NCBI GenBank assembly: GCA_001898425.1 | Contig: MKTV01000045.1 | Location: 152,662-216,661 of the forward strand | Direction of reading: 5' to 3' | DNA from: Rhodospirillales bacterium 69-11 | Lineage (GTDB): Bacteria > Pseudomonadota > Alphaproteobacteria > Acetobacterales > Acetobacteraceae | Length of the DNA: 64,000 nucleotides | In this document: positions 37,303 to 46,471 of the stretch, piece by piece | Numbering within the stretch: the first letter of the stretch is position 1 | How the letters are laid out: each line of letters opens with the position of its first letter | The notes under the pieces: generated by a model | What the model was told of the DNA's origin: nothing | The model's input: only the letters and a program-made list of their open reading frames with translations | The model's database searches: none | Made by a program: the position numbers and the translations under genes

Positions 37303-38655
37303 ATGCAGACGAATTTCACGGCCGACCAGCTCCGCGACCCGGACACCGCCAGCTCCAACCAGGTGCTGCGGACCTGCGTCCATTGCGGCTTCTGCACCGC
37401 GACCTGTCCGACCTTCGTGCTGCTGGGCGACGAGCTCGACAGCCCGCGCGGCCGCATCTACCTGATCAAGGACATGCTGGAAGCCGGCCGGCCCGCGACG
37501 CGGGAGGTCGTGCAGCACGTCGACCGCTGCCTGTCCTGCCTCGCCTGCATGACCACGTGCCCGTCCGGCGTGAACTACATGCACCTGGTCGACCACGCGC
37601 GGACCTATATCGAGCAGACCTACCGCCGCCCCTGGCACGAGCGGACGCTGCGCCGGCTCCTGGGCACGCTCCTGCCGCGACCCGCGCTGTTCCGCGCCGC
37701 CCTGCAGGGCGCACGCCTCGCGCGGCCGCTTGCCGGGCTGATCCCGGGCGAGTCGCCGCTCGCGCAGCGGCTCAGGGCGATGTTCCGCCTCGCGCCCGGA
37801 ACAGTTCCGGCAGCCGCCCCGCTGGGGGAAACCCATCCGGCCCAGGGAGCGCGCCGTGCGCGGGTGGCGCTGCTCGCAGGATGCGCGCAGCAGGTGCTCG
37901 ACCCGGAGATCAACGCCGCCACGATCCGCCTGCTGACCCGTCTCGGCGTGGAGGTCGTCGTGCCGCGCCAGGCCGGCTGCTGCGGCGCGCTCAACCACCA
38001 CATGGGCCAGCACGACCCGGCCATGGCGCTCGCCCGCGCCAACATCGAGGCCTGGAGTGCCGAGGCCGATCGCGCCGGCCTCGACGCGATCGTGGTGAAC
38101 GCCTCCGGCTGCGGCACCACCGTGAAGGATTACGGCTTCATGTTCCGCACCGCGGAGCCCGCGCTGCGGGAGAAGGCGGAGCGGGTCGCCGGCCTCGCCC
38201 TCGACATCACCGAGTTCCTGACGCGCTTCGGCTACACGCCCACCCGGCCGCCCCCGGAGCTGACCGTCGCCTACCACAGCGCCTGCAGCCTGCAGCACGG
38301 CCAGCGCGTGACGCAGGACCCCAAGGTGCTGCTGGCCCGTGCGGGTTTCCGGGTGGTCGAGCCGGCCGAAGGGCATCTCTGCTGCGGGTCGGCCGGCACC
38401 TACAATCTCCTGCAGCCCGCGATCGCGGCTAGGCTGCGGGAGCGCAAGCTCGGGAACCTCAATGCGACCCGCGCCGACCTGATCGCGGCGGGCAATATCG
38501 GCTGCCTGACGCAGTTGTCGGGCGATGCGCTGCCTGTCGTGCACACGGTGGCACTGCTGGACTGGATGGCCGGCGGGCCGAAACCGCCGGCGCTCGCCGA
38601 GGCAGGGCGGACGGCCGGCTCGCCAGAACCCGCCTCCGCCGTGGCAGGCGGCTGA
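37303..38655 (+). CDS. glcF: Glycolate oxidase iron-sulfur subunit
   Basis: GlcF passes electrons from the flavin subunits toward the quinone pool. The 450-residue product has two [4Fe-4S] motifs, Cys25/28/31/35 (CVHCGFCTATCP) and Cys76/79/82/86 (CLSCLACMTTCP). Two CCG domains follow with QAGCCGALNHHMG near residue 225 and LCCGSAGTYNLLQP near residue 360. Length and layout match GlcF. ATG 37303 follows the small membrane gene directly. The C-terminal ~30 residues are a non-conserved Ala/Pro tail. Confidence 0.95.
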   Translation: MQTNFTADQLRDPDTASSNQVLRTCVHCGFCTATCPTFVLLGDELDSPRGRIYLIKDMLEAGRPATREVVQHVDRCLSCLACMTTCPSGVNYMHLVDHARTYIEQTYRRPWHERTLRRLLGTLLPRPALFRAALQGARLARPLAGLIPGESPLAQRLRAMFRLAPGTVPAAAPLGETHPAQGARRARVALLAGCAQQVLDPEINAATIRLLTRLGVEVVVPRQAGCCGALNHHMGQHDPAMALARANIEAWSAEADRAGLDAIVVNASGCGTTVKDYGFMFRTAEPALREKAERVAGLALDITEFLTRFGYTPTRPPPELTVAYHSACSLQHGQRVTQDPKVLLARAGFRVVEPAEGHLCCGSAGTYNLLQPAIAARLRERKLGNLNATRADLIAAGNIGCLTQLSGDALPVVHTVALLDWMAGGPKPPALAEAGRTAGSPEPASAVAGG

Positions 38656-38660
38656 ACGGC

Positions 38661-39308
38661 GTGGGCCGGCGCACCCGTCCGTTGGTGGCCGGCCTGATCC
38701 CGGCCGCGGCGTTCGCCTGCGCGGCCGGCCTGGGTCCCGGACCGATCCAGGCCCAGACGCAATTCCGGACCGAGTCCCACCCCTGGCTCCAGGTCCAACT
38801 CCCGGCGCCGCCGACCGGCGCGAACAAGCCGGCCGACCGCGAGAAGCTGCTCGATGCGCTGAAAGCCGCGCCGGACGAGGCGACGGCGGCGGCCATCGAG
38901 GCGCGGCTGCGGCAGATGTGGCTGGAAGCGGGCTCGCCCGCGGTCACCCTGCTGATGAGTCGCGGCCTGCGCGCGATGCAGTCCGGCCAGCCCGAGGCGG
39001 CGATCGCGGCGTTCGACGACGCGCTCGTGCTCGATCCGGACCTGGTCGCCGCCTACCACCAGCGGGCGCTGGCGCGTTTCCGCGCGGGCGACTCCACCGG
39101 CGCCATCCGCGACATCCAGGAAGTGCTGCGGCGGGAGCCACGCAACTTCGCCGCGCTGCGCAGCCTGTCCGACATTGCCGCGGCGCGGGAGGACTGGAAG
39201 GGCGCCTATGCCGCCTGGCAGAAGCTGCTCGAGGTCGACCCCGAGACTCCCGGCGGCCGGACGCGGCTGCAGGACCTGAAACGCCGCGCCCTGGGCGAGG
39301 AAGCCTGA
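38661..39308 (+). CDS. Exported TPR-repeat protein
   Basis: The 215-residue product starts at GTG 38661, 5 nt after glcF. A signal-like segment (LVAGLIPAAAFACAAGLGPG..QAQ) is followed by two to three tetratricopeptide repeats: MSRGLRAMQSGQPEAAIAAFDDALVLDP, AYHQRALARFRAGDSTGAIRDIQEVL and NFAALRSLSDIAAAREDWKGAYAAWQKLLEVDP. TPR domains mediate protein contacts. Similar tail TPR proteins are common in alphaproteobacteria with no fixed role. The position suggests co-transcription with glcEF, but function with glycolate oxidase is not implied. Confidence 0.8.
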   Translation: MGRRTRPLVAGLIPAAAFACAAGLGPGPIQAQTQFRTESHPWLQVQLPAPPTGANKPADREKLLDALKAAPDEATAAAIEARLRQMWLEAGSPAVTLLMSRGLRAMQSGQPEAAIAAFDDALVLDPDLVAAYHQRALARFRAGDSTGAIRDIQEVLRREPRNFAALRSLSDIAAAREDWKGAYAAWQKLLEVDPETPGGRTRLQDLKRRALGEEA

Positions 39309-39360
39309 CCGCGGCAGGGGCGGTGGGTCGGACCGACGGGGTGCCCGCCGGCCTGCGGGA

Positions 39361-42300
39361 TCAGGCGGCGGGCGCCGACGCTGCCTCGAGCATCGCCGCG
39401 ACCCGGCCCAGCAATTGCGCACCGGGAACGGGCTTGCGGATCAGGGAGTAGAAGCCCGTCACCGCGCCATCCAGGGCGAGTGCCGCAGCATCCCCGGAAT
39501 AGCCGGTGAGCAGGATCGCCGGCAGCCTGGGACGGCGCGCGTGGACCGCCTCGATGAGCGCGAGGCCGCTCATGCCGGGCATCGACAGGTCGGTGACCAG
39601 GATGTCGGCCGGGGTGCCGCCATCCAGCAGGGCGAGAGCCGCCTCGCCGCATTCGGACGCGGTGACGGCGTAGCCGGCATCCTCGAGCTGCGCGGCGAGC
39701 GTCTCGCGCACCAGGAAGTCGTCGTCGACCAGCAGCACGCGTGCGGCATGCCCATGGCCGAAGCCGGGTGACACGGTTTCCTCCGCGGTCATCGTCTCTT
39801 CCCTTTTCTGGGTGGATTCGGGTTGGGGCAGCCAGAGCGTCACGCGGGTGCCGCTTCCGATGGAGCTGTCGATTTCGAGTCCGCCGCCCGACTGCTCGAC
39901 GAAGCCCTTCACCATCGACAGGCCGAGGCCGGTGCCCTTGCCGACGCCCTTGGTGGTGAAGAAGGGTTCGACGACACGGGCAAGCACCGTGCGGTCCATG
40001 CCCTGGCCGGTGTCCTGCACCTCGATCGCCACGTAGGCGCCGGGCAGGAGGCCCGCGGGATGCGGCCTGTCGGGCCGCACCACCGCAGCGCGCGCGGAGA
40101 GCCTGAGCGTCCCGCCGTCCGGCATCGCATCGCGCGCATTGGTCGCGAGATTGACCAGCGCCGTCTCGAGCTGCGTCTTGTCCGCCAGGAGCGGGGGCAG
40201 GCCGGGATCCGCGTCGAGGTCCAGGCGGATGCTGGCACCCAGGGTGTAGGCGCAGATCTCGCGCAACCCCTCCAGCACCTGGGCCGGCGCGATCGCCTCG
40301 GCCTCGAGCTCGCCGCAGCGCGCGAAGACCAGCATGCGGCGGGTGATCGCCGCGCCCCGCGCCGCCGCGTCGGCGATCACGTGCGAGAGGCGCCGCACCG
40401 AGGCCTGGTCGGCGGGACGGCGCTGGATGAGCGCCGCGCCGCCGGCCACGGCCTGCAGCACGTTGTTGAAATCGTGCGCGATGCCCCCGGCGAGCTGGCC
40501 CAGCGCCTGGACCCGTTCGGCGTGCGCGGCACGGAGCTGGGCGGCCTCGCGGGCCTGGACCTCCTCGGAGACGCGAACCTCCAGCTCGCCGTTGAGGCGC
40601 AGCAGGGCGTCTTCGGCCTCGCGTAGCGCCGTGACGTCGGTCACCGCCTCCATCAGGACGAAGGGCTCGCCCATGCCGTTGCGGCGGACCATCTTGCGCG
40701 CGGAGACGGTGATCTGTCGGCCGTCCCGGCAGGTATGGACGAGGTCGCCCGACCAGCTCCCGTCCCGCGCAAGGGCCGCTTCGACGGTGGCCAATCCCTC
40801 GGGGAAGATCGTGTTGAGCAGTTCGTGCGATTGCCGGCCGACCGCTTCGGCGGCGGTCCAGCCATAGAGCGCCTCGCACCCGTGCGACCAGAACACGATC
40901 CGGCCGTCGGGCGTGCGCACGAAGATGGTGGCGAGGTCGAGCGTCAGCAGCAGGTCGCGCAGTCGCGCCTCGTTCTCCCGCAGCGCCTTCTCGGCCCGCT
41001 TGCGCGCCGTCAGGTCACGTACGGTCATCACCGCGCCCAGCACCTTGCCGCCGACGCTGACCGGCGCATAGGAGCACTCGACGTCGATCGGTACCCCGTC
41101 CTGGCGGACCAGCACGTCTTCCTGCCCGATCACCGGCTGGCCCGTGTGCAGGACCTGGCGCAGGGGTGATTGCCAGGCGGGGTAGAGCGACCCGTCGGCA
41201 CGCCGATATTGCAGGACGTCGTGCAGCACCTGGCCGATCAGTTCCTCCTGCCGCCAGCCGCACAGCGCTTCGGCGCCGGGATTGACGTAGGTGACCCGGC
41301 CTTGCGCATCGTTCAGGAAGATCGCCTCCGCGGTGTGTTCCGTGACGGTGCGCAGCAGCCCGAACTGGTAGGCGATCGAGCGCTGCACGCGGTCGCGTTC
41401 CGCGGCGGTGATCGCGAGGCGGTTCGACAGCTCGTCGAACTCGCGCAGCCCGGTGCGGACCGAAGTCCCCGATTCCGCGTCCCCGACGGCGCGCAGCGCC
41501 GAGACGAGGCGTTGGGCGAGCAGTCCGGCGGCGAGCAAGGCCGCCGCGACGAACAGTCCGCCGATCAGCAGCGTGCGGCTGAGATCGGTGCGGATCGGCG
41601 CCTGGAACACCGAATCGGCCACTCCAAGCACCACCCCGTACTGGCTCTCGGCGGCGCGGGCGACGGCGTAGACGGTGCGTTCGCCGTCCAGCGCCGGTCC
41701 GGCCAGCAGCGTCTGGTCCTCGGTGCGCTCCGCGTCCGGTTGGGCGGCGGCGCGGAGGAGCCACGCCGCATCGTCGGGCGAAACGGCGCCGGTCCCGGTC
41801 TGGGCCACCACGCGGCCGGCCGGATCGACCACGAGTGCCGAGGCCGTGGACCGGTGCACCGCTTCCAGCCCCGTGCGCAGGATTGCGTCGAGCCGGGTAC
41901 GCGGCAGCACCGCGACCAGGACCTCGATCGGTGCCTCCTCGGCGCGGGGCGGGACCGGCATCGCGACGGCGATCACCGGGGTGCCGTCCTGGGCCAGCAG
42001 GTCGGAGACGCCACGGCCGCGCGCCAGAGCCTCCTGCACCGCGTCGCCGAACGGCAGTGACGCTGCGCTCTCCCTGGGCAGGCTGCTTGCGATGATGCGG
42101 CGGCCGGATCCCTCGACCAGCGCGAGTTGGGCGCCGTCGAGCGGCGCGGCGCCATTCCGCAGGGCGGCGGTGATCGCCACGGAGTCGCCGCTCGACAGGG
42201 GCGCCGTCCGGGCGAGGACCTGAAGTCCCGTTTCGATGCGATCGAACTCGCGATCCACGAGCTGGGCGATGTTGCCGGCTTCGGCGAGCAGCGCGGCTTC

Positions 42301-42486
42301 CTGGGTGGCGCGCTGACTGTCATGGACGCGAAGGATCGCCAGGGTGGAGAGGACGACCAGCGGGACGGCGATGGCGATCACCAGCCAGAGCAGATGGGTG
42401 GCGACCCGCGCGCCGAGCCCCGAACGACGGGGGGTCGAGCTGGGCGAAGCCTCCGTCGTGTGCGCTGGGCCGTTGGCCAATTCCAA
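39361..42486 (-). CDS. Hybrid sensor histidine kinase (membrane sensor, two PAS, kinase, receiver)
   Basis: The 1041-residue protein has a first membrane helix (about 30-50), an extracytoplasmic sensor of about 225 residues and a second helix (TLLIGGLFVAAALLAAGLLA). Two PAS domains follow (around 370-490 and 505-625), then a kinase core with phospho-acceptor His671 in GGIAHDFNN. The ATP-binding motifs are NLATNARDAM, DTGQGM, FFTTKGVGKGTGLGLS. The C-terminal receiver has acceptor Asp966 in DILVTDLSMPG and Lys in LIRKP. HDFNN-type kinases with a built-in receiver often pass phosphate to a separate output protein, none of which is nearby. The start is uncertain: TTG at 42486, or TTG two codons later with better GAGAG spacing. 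Confidence 0.9.
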   Translation of the reverse strand: MELANGPAHTTEASPSSTPRRSGLGARVATHLLWLVIAIAVPLVVLSTLAILRVHDSQRATQEAALLAEAGNIAQLVDREFDRIETGLQVLARTAPLSSGDSVAITAALRNGAAPLDGAQLALVEGSGRRIIASSLPRESAASLPFGDAVQEALARGRGVSDLLAQDGTPVIAVAMPVPPRAEEAPIEVLVAVLPRTRLDAILRTGLEAVHRSTASALVVDPAGRVVAQTGTGAVSPDDAAWLLRAAAQPDAERTEDQTLLAGPALDGERTVYAVARAAESQYGVVLGVADSVFQAPIRTDLSRTLLIGGLFVAAALLAAGLLAQRLVSALRAVGDAESGTSVRTGLREFDELSNRLAITAAERDRVQRSIAYQFGLLRTVTEHTAEAIFLNDAQGRVTYVNPGAEALCGWRQEELIGQVLHDVLQYRRADGSLYPAWQSPLRQVLHTGQPVIGQEDVLVRQDGVPIDVECSYAPVSVGGKVLGAVMTVRDLTARKRAEKALRENEARLRDLLLTLDLATIFVRTPDGRIVFWSHGCEALYGWTAAEAVGRQSHELLNTIFPEGLATVEAALARDGSWSGDLVHTCRDGRQITVSARKMVRRNGMGEPFVLMEAVTDVTALREAEDALLRLNGELEVRVSEEVQAREAAQLRAAHAERVQALGQLAGGIAHDFNNVLQAVAGGAALIQRRPADQASVRRLSHVIADAAARGAAITRRMLVFARCGELEAEAIAPAQVLEGLREICAYTLGASIRLDLDADPGLPPLLADKTQLETALVNLATNARDAMPDGGTLRLSARAAVVRPDRPHPAGLLPGAYVAIEVQDTGQGMDRTVLARVVEPFFTTKGVGKGTGLGLSMVKGFVEQSGGGLEIDSSIGSGTRVTLWLPQPESTQKREETMTAEETVSPGFGHGHAARVLLVDDDFLVRETLAAQLEDAGYAVTASECGEAALALLDGGTPADILVTDLSMPGMSGLALIEAVHARRPRLPAILLTGYSGDAAALALDGAVTGFYSLIRKPVPGAQLLGRVAAMLEAASAPAA

Positions 42487-42747
42487 CTCTCGTGAAAATG
42501 AGAACTAAGAATGCGTGCGAACGTCGATCACAAATTAAGGAGCCGGCGCAGAGACTGCCACAAGAATTCGGGGCGGGACGATCACGAATTACTTGCGATG
42601 CCACCATAGTACGGGAATCGTATCAAGCGCGGCACATAGAGGCTCACGGCTCCGTGATATGTGAAGCGTGATGCGTGAGGGCGCCGGGCTGCGCGAACCG
42701 CAGCTCCCGCGCCGGCGCGTCCTCCAGCCCGATCGGGCAGCAGCCCC

Positions 42748-43524
42748 CTACCGTGTCGCGAGCAGGAACAGGCGCCGGAACGGCAACAGGGTCGCACCGT
42801 CCAGGCGGCGCGGGTAGTGGGGCCGCAGCGCCGCCGCATAGGCTGCGCGGAACGCGTCCTGCAGCGGACCGTCCAGCCGGTCGAGGAACGGGCGGAGACT
42901 GCTGCCGGCAGCCCAGGCGACCACCGCATCCTCCCCCTGCAGCACGTGCAGGTAAGTGGTCTCCCAGAGCTCGAGCCGGGATGCCAGCGGGCGCAACAGG
43001 TCGTAATAGGCCCCGACCGGCAGGATTTCGCGCGCCGAGACCTGCCTCGCGAGGCGTGCCGCCCAGGGCCCGTCGGCCGCGACCGTGAGCTGCAGGCGCC
43101 GCAGCGGGGCGTCGTGCATCGCCGGCATCTGTACGGCCAGCACCCCACCCTCGGTGAGATGCGAGAGAAGCCGGGGGAACAGCGACTCGTGCTCGCCCAC
43201 CCAATGCAGCGCGGCGTTCGAGTAGATCAGGTCCACCGGCGCCTCGGGGGTCCAGCTCGCGAAATCGCCTAGCGCGAAGCGGCAATCGGGGGCGGCCGAA
43301 CGGGCCTTGTCGAGCATGTCCGGGGAGGTGTCGACGCCCAGGATCTCGGCCTGAGGGAAGCGGCGCCGCAGCAGCGCGGTGACGTTGCCCGGCCCGCAGC
43401 CCAGATCGACCACGCGGGAAGGGGCTTCGAGCGGCACTTGGGCCAGCAGGTCGAGCGCGGGACGGAGCCGCTCGTTGGAGAAGCGAAGGTATTGCGTTGG
43501 GTCCCAACTCGCCGAACCGGTCAT
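42748..43524 (-). CDS. tam: Trans-aconitate 2-methyltransferase
   Basis: Tam methylates trans-aconitate with S-adenosylmethionine, relieving inhibition of aconitase. The 258-residue product has the family start WDPTQYLRFSNERLRPALDLL. The SAM site is VVDLGCGPGNVTALL, followed by VDTSPDMLDKAR, and DLIYSNAALHWVGEH is the next family motif. A late LRPFLDRLDG..QDAFRAAYAAAL segment is typical of Tam rather than other methyltransferases. GGAGGG stands directly before ATG 43524. It is single, divergent from the rpmH operon. Confidence 0.92.
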   Translation of the reverse strand: MTGSASWDPTQYLRFSNERLRPALDLLAQVPLEAPSRVVDLGCGPGNVTALLRRRFPQAEILGVDTSPDMLDKARSAAPDCRFALGDFASWTPEAPVDLIYSNAALHWVGEHESLFPRLLSHLTEGGVLAVQMPAMHDAPLRRLQLTVAADGPWAARLARQVSAREILPVGAYYDLLRPLASRLELWETTYLHVLQGEDAVVAWAAGSSLRPFLDRLDGPLQDAFRAAYAAALRPHYPRRLDGATLLPFRRLFLLATR

Positions 43525-43641
43525 GGCGCCCTCCGTCCGATTGCCGAACGGTCGCTATGGGATCACGCTCCGGGGCGCAAGTCCGGGCACCCGTCCGCGT
43601 CCGGTGGCGCGGCTGGCGGGTCGTCCGGAGGGGATCGCGCG

Positions 43642-43670
43642 TTGACGGGCCTGGGGCGTGCCCCTATAAG
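43642..43670 (+). promoter_or_regulatory. Sigma-70 promoter of the rpmH operon
   Basis: TTGACG and TATAAG are separated by exactly 17 nt, about 70 nt before the rpmH start. It is one of the two best promoter matches in the window and suits a ribosomal protein operon. Confidence 0.75.
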
Positions 43671-43738
43671 CCGCCCCCTGCGACGGGCCGCCCCTTGCCG
43701 GGGTGGGCCCGTTCCCGCGTGGATGATGGAGAAGTTTC

Positions 43739-43873
43739 GTGAAGCGCACCTACCAACCGTCGAAGCTGGTCCGCAAGCGCCGGCACGGGTTCCGCGCGCG
43801 GATGGCGACCGTCGGCGGCCGCAAGGTGCTGGCCAACCGCCGCGCCAAGGGCCGCAAGCGCCTGTCCGCCTGA
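43739..43873 (+). CDS. rpmH: 50S ribosomal protein L34
   Basis: The 44-residue product reads [20 protein letters not shown] from a GTG start and continues with [24 protein letters not shown], the complete L34 sequence. The GATGGAGAAG stretch upstream supplies a ribosome site. It opens the conserved rpmH-rnpA-yidD-yidC-yihA order. Confidence 0.97.
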   Translation: MKRTYQPSKLVRKRRHGFRARMATVGGRKVLANRRAKGRKRLSA

Positions 43874-44070
43874 CCGCCGCGCCGGCGGTCCGCGTTCGGC
43901 CGATGTCGTCCGAGGAGAGGGCGTCCGTCCCGCCTCCGGCGTCGCCCGATGGGGCTGTGATGTCGGGCGGAGACTCGTCTTCGCCGGCGGTCCGCCGCCC
44001 GCATTCCGATGCGTCCACCCTCGACCATGCGGTCTCCCCGGAGCTGCCGTCATGTGAGGGGGCGGCTTGC

Positions 44071-44403
44071 GTGCCGACACGCCTCAAGAAGCGGGCACAG
44101 TTCCTGCTGGTGGCGAGCAAGGGCCGCAAGGTGCCGATGAACGGTCTCGTACTCCAGGCGCTGAAGCGCAGCGACCCAGGGCCCGCTCGGATCGGCTTCA
44201 CCGTGACGAAGAAGGTCGGCAACGCCGTCATTCGCAACCGGACCCGGCGCCGGCTCAAGGAAGCCGCTCGTCTCTGGCTGCGCGACCATGGGGTGACCGG
44301 GGCCGACCTCGTGCTGATCGGGCGCGATTCGACCCGGGGACGCCCATTCGACGCCTTGCAGCGCGACCTTGCCCGCGCGCTGGAGAAGGCAGGGGTGTCA
44401 TGA
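44071..44403 (+). CDS. rnpA: Ribonuclease P protein component
   Basis: RnpA is the protein cofactor of RNase P in tRNA 5' processing. The 110-residue product has LKKRAQFLLVASKGRKVPMN, GFTVTKKVGNAVIRNRTRRRLKEAAR (the RNR motif) and a VLIGRD segment. The GTG at 44071 is preferred: it follows a GAGGGG site, gives normal length and starts the conserved sequence. The frame is open upstream but with low-complexity content. It overlaps yidD (ATGA). The 197-nt space after rpmH holds no other gene. Confidence 0.9.
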   Translation: MPTRLKKRAQFLLVASKGRKVPMNGLVLQALKRSDPGPARIGFTVTKKVGNAVIRNRTRRRLKEAARLWLRDHGVTGADLVLIGRDSTRGRPFDALQRDLARALEKAGVS

Positions 44404-44726
44404 AGCCCGGGGTTTCGGGCGTGGCCGCGGCGGTTGCCGCGACCGGCGTGGTCGGGCTGGTGCGGACCTATCAATGGACGCTGCGGCCCCTGATCGGCGC
44501 GAACTGCCGATTCTGGCCGAGTTGCAGCGAATACGCGATCGAGGCGGTGCGCATGCATGGCGCCCTGCGCGGAAGCGGGCTTGCGGCGCGGCGCATCCTG
44601 CGCTGCAACCCCTGGCACCCGGGCGGGGTCGATCCGGTCCCGCCCTGCACGCATGGGCGGCGGCCGAACCGGCCGGACCTGGATGACGGTCCGCGTGACG
44701 CTGGGACGAGTCCAAAGGGACGGTGA
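44400..44726 (+). CDS. yidD: Membrane protein insertion efficiency factor
   Basis: YidD is a short amphipathic protein that aids insertion of membrane proteins with YidC. The 108-residue product has the family core RTYQWTLRPLIGANCRFWPSCSEYAIEAV, then RRILRCNPWHPGGVDPVP. The conserved cysteines and the N-terminal amphipathic helix are present. It overlaps rnpA (ATGA) and its stop shares one base with the yidC start (TGATG). Confidence 0.95.
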   Translation: MKPGVSGVAAAVAATGVVGLVRTYQWTLRPLIGANCRFWPSCSEYAIEAVRMHGALRGSGLAARRILRCNPWHPGGVDPVPPCTHGRRPNRPDLDDGPRDAGTSPKGR

Positions 44727-46471
44727 TGGATCAGAAGCGGCTTTTCCTGGCGATCGCGGTCTCGCTCGCCATCCTCCTCGGCTTCCAGTGGCTGATAGCG
44801 CCGCATTTGCCGAAGCCACCGGCACAGACGTCGCAGACGGCGCAGACCACGCTGCCGTCCAAGACCCCCGCCACCCCGCCTGAAGGGTCGCCGGGGGCCG
44901 GTGCCGCGCCGGCGGCGGTGGCCGTGCCGAAGAACGTGCCCCGCGTCCAGATCGCCGGCCGCCGCGTCGAGGGATCGGTCAGCCTGCTGGGCGCGCGCAT
45001 CGATGACCTGGTGCTGAAGGACTACAAGGAGACGCTCGCGCCGGATTCCCCGGACGTGCGCCTGCTCGAGCCGCGCTCCGACCCGCATCCCTATTACGTG
45101 CAGTACGGCTGGTCCGCCGCCCCCGGCGAGACGGTGAAGGTGCCGGACAACGACAGCGTCTGGACCGCCTCCGGCCAGACGTTGTCCGCCGGGCATCCCG
45201 TCACGCTGTCCTGGGAGAACGGGGCCGGGCTCACGTTCAAGCTCGAGCTGTCGGTCGACGACGAGTACATGTTCGCGGTCAGGCAGGAGGTGGTGAACGC
45301 TGCCGGCCAGCCGGTGAAGCTGTTCCCCTGGTCGCGCATTCGCCGCGATTACAAGCCGCAGGTCGCCGGGTATTACATCCTGTTCGAGGGCCTGCTGGGC
45401 GTGGTCGACGGCACGCTGCAGGAGACGACCTACGACCACGCCAAGAGCGAAGGTGAGAAGAAGGGCGGCGTCGCCTACACCGCCACGTCCACCGGCGGCT
45501 GGGCGGGGATCACCGACAAGTACTGGCTGACCGCCCTGGTGCCGGACCAGTCCGTTCCCTCCAAGGTCGCGTTCCGCCACCTCGACGACAACGGCGACCA
45601 CTACCAGGTCGACTACGTGACGGTGGATCCGCAGACGGTCGCGCCGGGTGCGCAGGCGAGCATGGGGACCCACCTGTTCGCGGGCGCGAAGCTCGTGCAC
45701 CTGCTGGATCACTACCAGAGCGAGCTGCACATCCCGAACTTCGACAAGGCGGTGGATTTCGGCTGGTTCTATTTCCTGACCAAGCCGATCTTCTTCGCCT
45801 TGGACTGGCTGAACGGGCTGCTGGGGAATTTCGGCCTGGCGATCATGGTCTTCACCGTGTTCGTGAAGGCGCTGTTCTTCCCGCTGGCGAACTACTCCTA
45901 CCGCTCCATGAGCAAGATGAAGCTGCTGGCGCCGAAGATGACGGCGCTGCGGGAGCGGTTCAAGGACGAGCCGCAGCGCATGCAGCAGGAGATGATGCAG
46001 CTCTACCGGACGGAGAAGGTGAACCCGGCCTCGGGCTGCCTGCCGATGATCGTGCAGATCCCGGTGTTCTTCTCGCTCTACAAGGTGATCTTCGTCACGA
46101 TCGAGATGCGCCAGGCGCCGTTCTTCGGCTGGATCCACGACCTGTCGCAGGTCGACCCGACGAACGTGTTCAACCTGTTCGGGCTGATCCCGTTCAATCC
46201 GGCGCTCTACGTCCCGTTCCTGCACCTGGGCGCATGGCCGCTGATCATGGGCATCACGATGTTCCTGCAGCAGAAGCTGAACCCCCCGCCGCCGGATCCG
46301 GTGCAGGCGCGGCTGTTCCAGTTCATGCCGGTGATCTTCACCTTCATGCTGGCGAACTTCCCGGCGGGCCTGGTGATCTACTGGAGCTGGAACAACACTC
46401 TGTCGATCGCGCAGCAATGGCTGATCCAGCGGCGCACGCGGCTCGACCGGCCGAGCCTGGCGCGGAGCTGA
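44726..46471 (+). CDS. yidC: Membrane protein insertase YidC
   Basis: YidC (Oxa1 family) inserts and folds inner-membrane proteins, alone or with SecYEG. The 581-residue product has an N-terminal helix (RLFLAIAVSLAILLGFQWL) and a large periplasmic domain (about 60-360). Five C-terminal helices begin at FGLAIMVFTVFVKALFFPLANYSYRSM, with KVNPASGCLPMIVQIPVFFSLYKV and a final MLANFPAGLVIYWSWNNTLSIAQQW. ATG 44726 is chosen; a GTG one codon earlier gives an extra Met. Confidence 0.97.
   Translation: MDQKRLFLAIAVSLAILLGFQWLIAPHLPKPPAQTSQTAQTTLPSKTPATPPEGSPGAGAAPAAVAVPKNVPRVQIAGRRVEGSVSLLGARIDDLVLKDYKETLAPDSPDVRLLEPRSDPHPYYVQYGWSAAPGETVKVPDNDSVWTASGQTLSAGHPVTLSWENGAGLTFKLELSVDDEYMFAVRQEVVNAAGQPVKLFPWSRIRRDYKPQVAGYYILFEGLLGVVDGTLQETTYDHAKSEGEKKGGVAYTATSTGGWAGITDKYWLTALVPDQSVPSKVAFRHLDDNGDHYQVDYVTVDPQTVAPGAQASMGTHLFAGAKLVHLLDHYQSELHIPNFDKAVDFGWFYFLTKPIFFALDWLNGLLGNFGLAIMVFTVFVKALFFPLANYSYRSMSKMKLLAPKMTALRERFKDEPQRMQQEMMQLYRTEKVNPASGCLPMIVQIPVFFSLYKVIFVTIEMRQAPFFGWIHDLSQVDPTNVFNLFGLIPFNPALYVPFLHLGAWPLIMGITMFLQQKLNPPPPDPVQARLFQFMPVIFTFMLANFPAGLVIYWSWNNTLSIAQQWLIQRRTRLDRPSLARS

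Noticed and set aside
43903-44070. N-terminal extension of RnpA
   Set aside because: Low-complexity sequence without family similarity; GTG 44071 has a ribosome site and gives the normal length.
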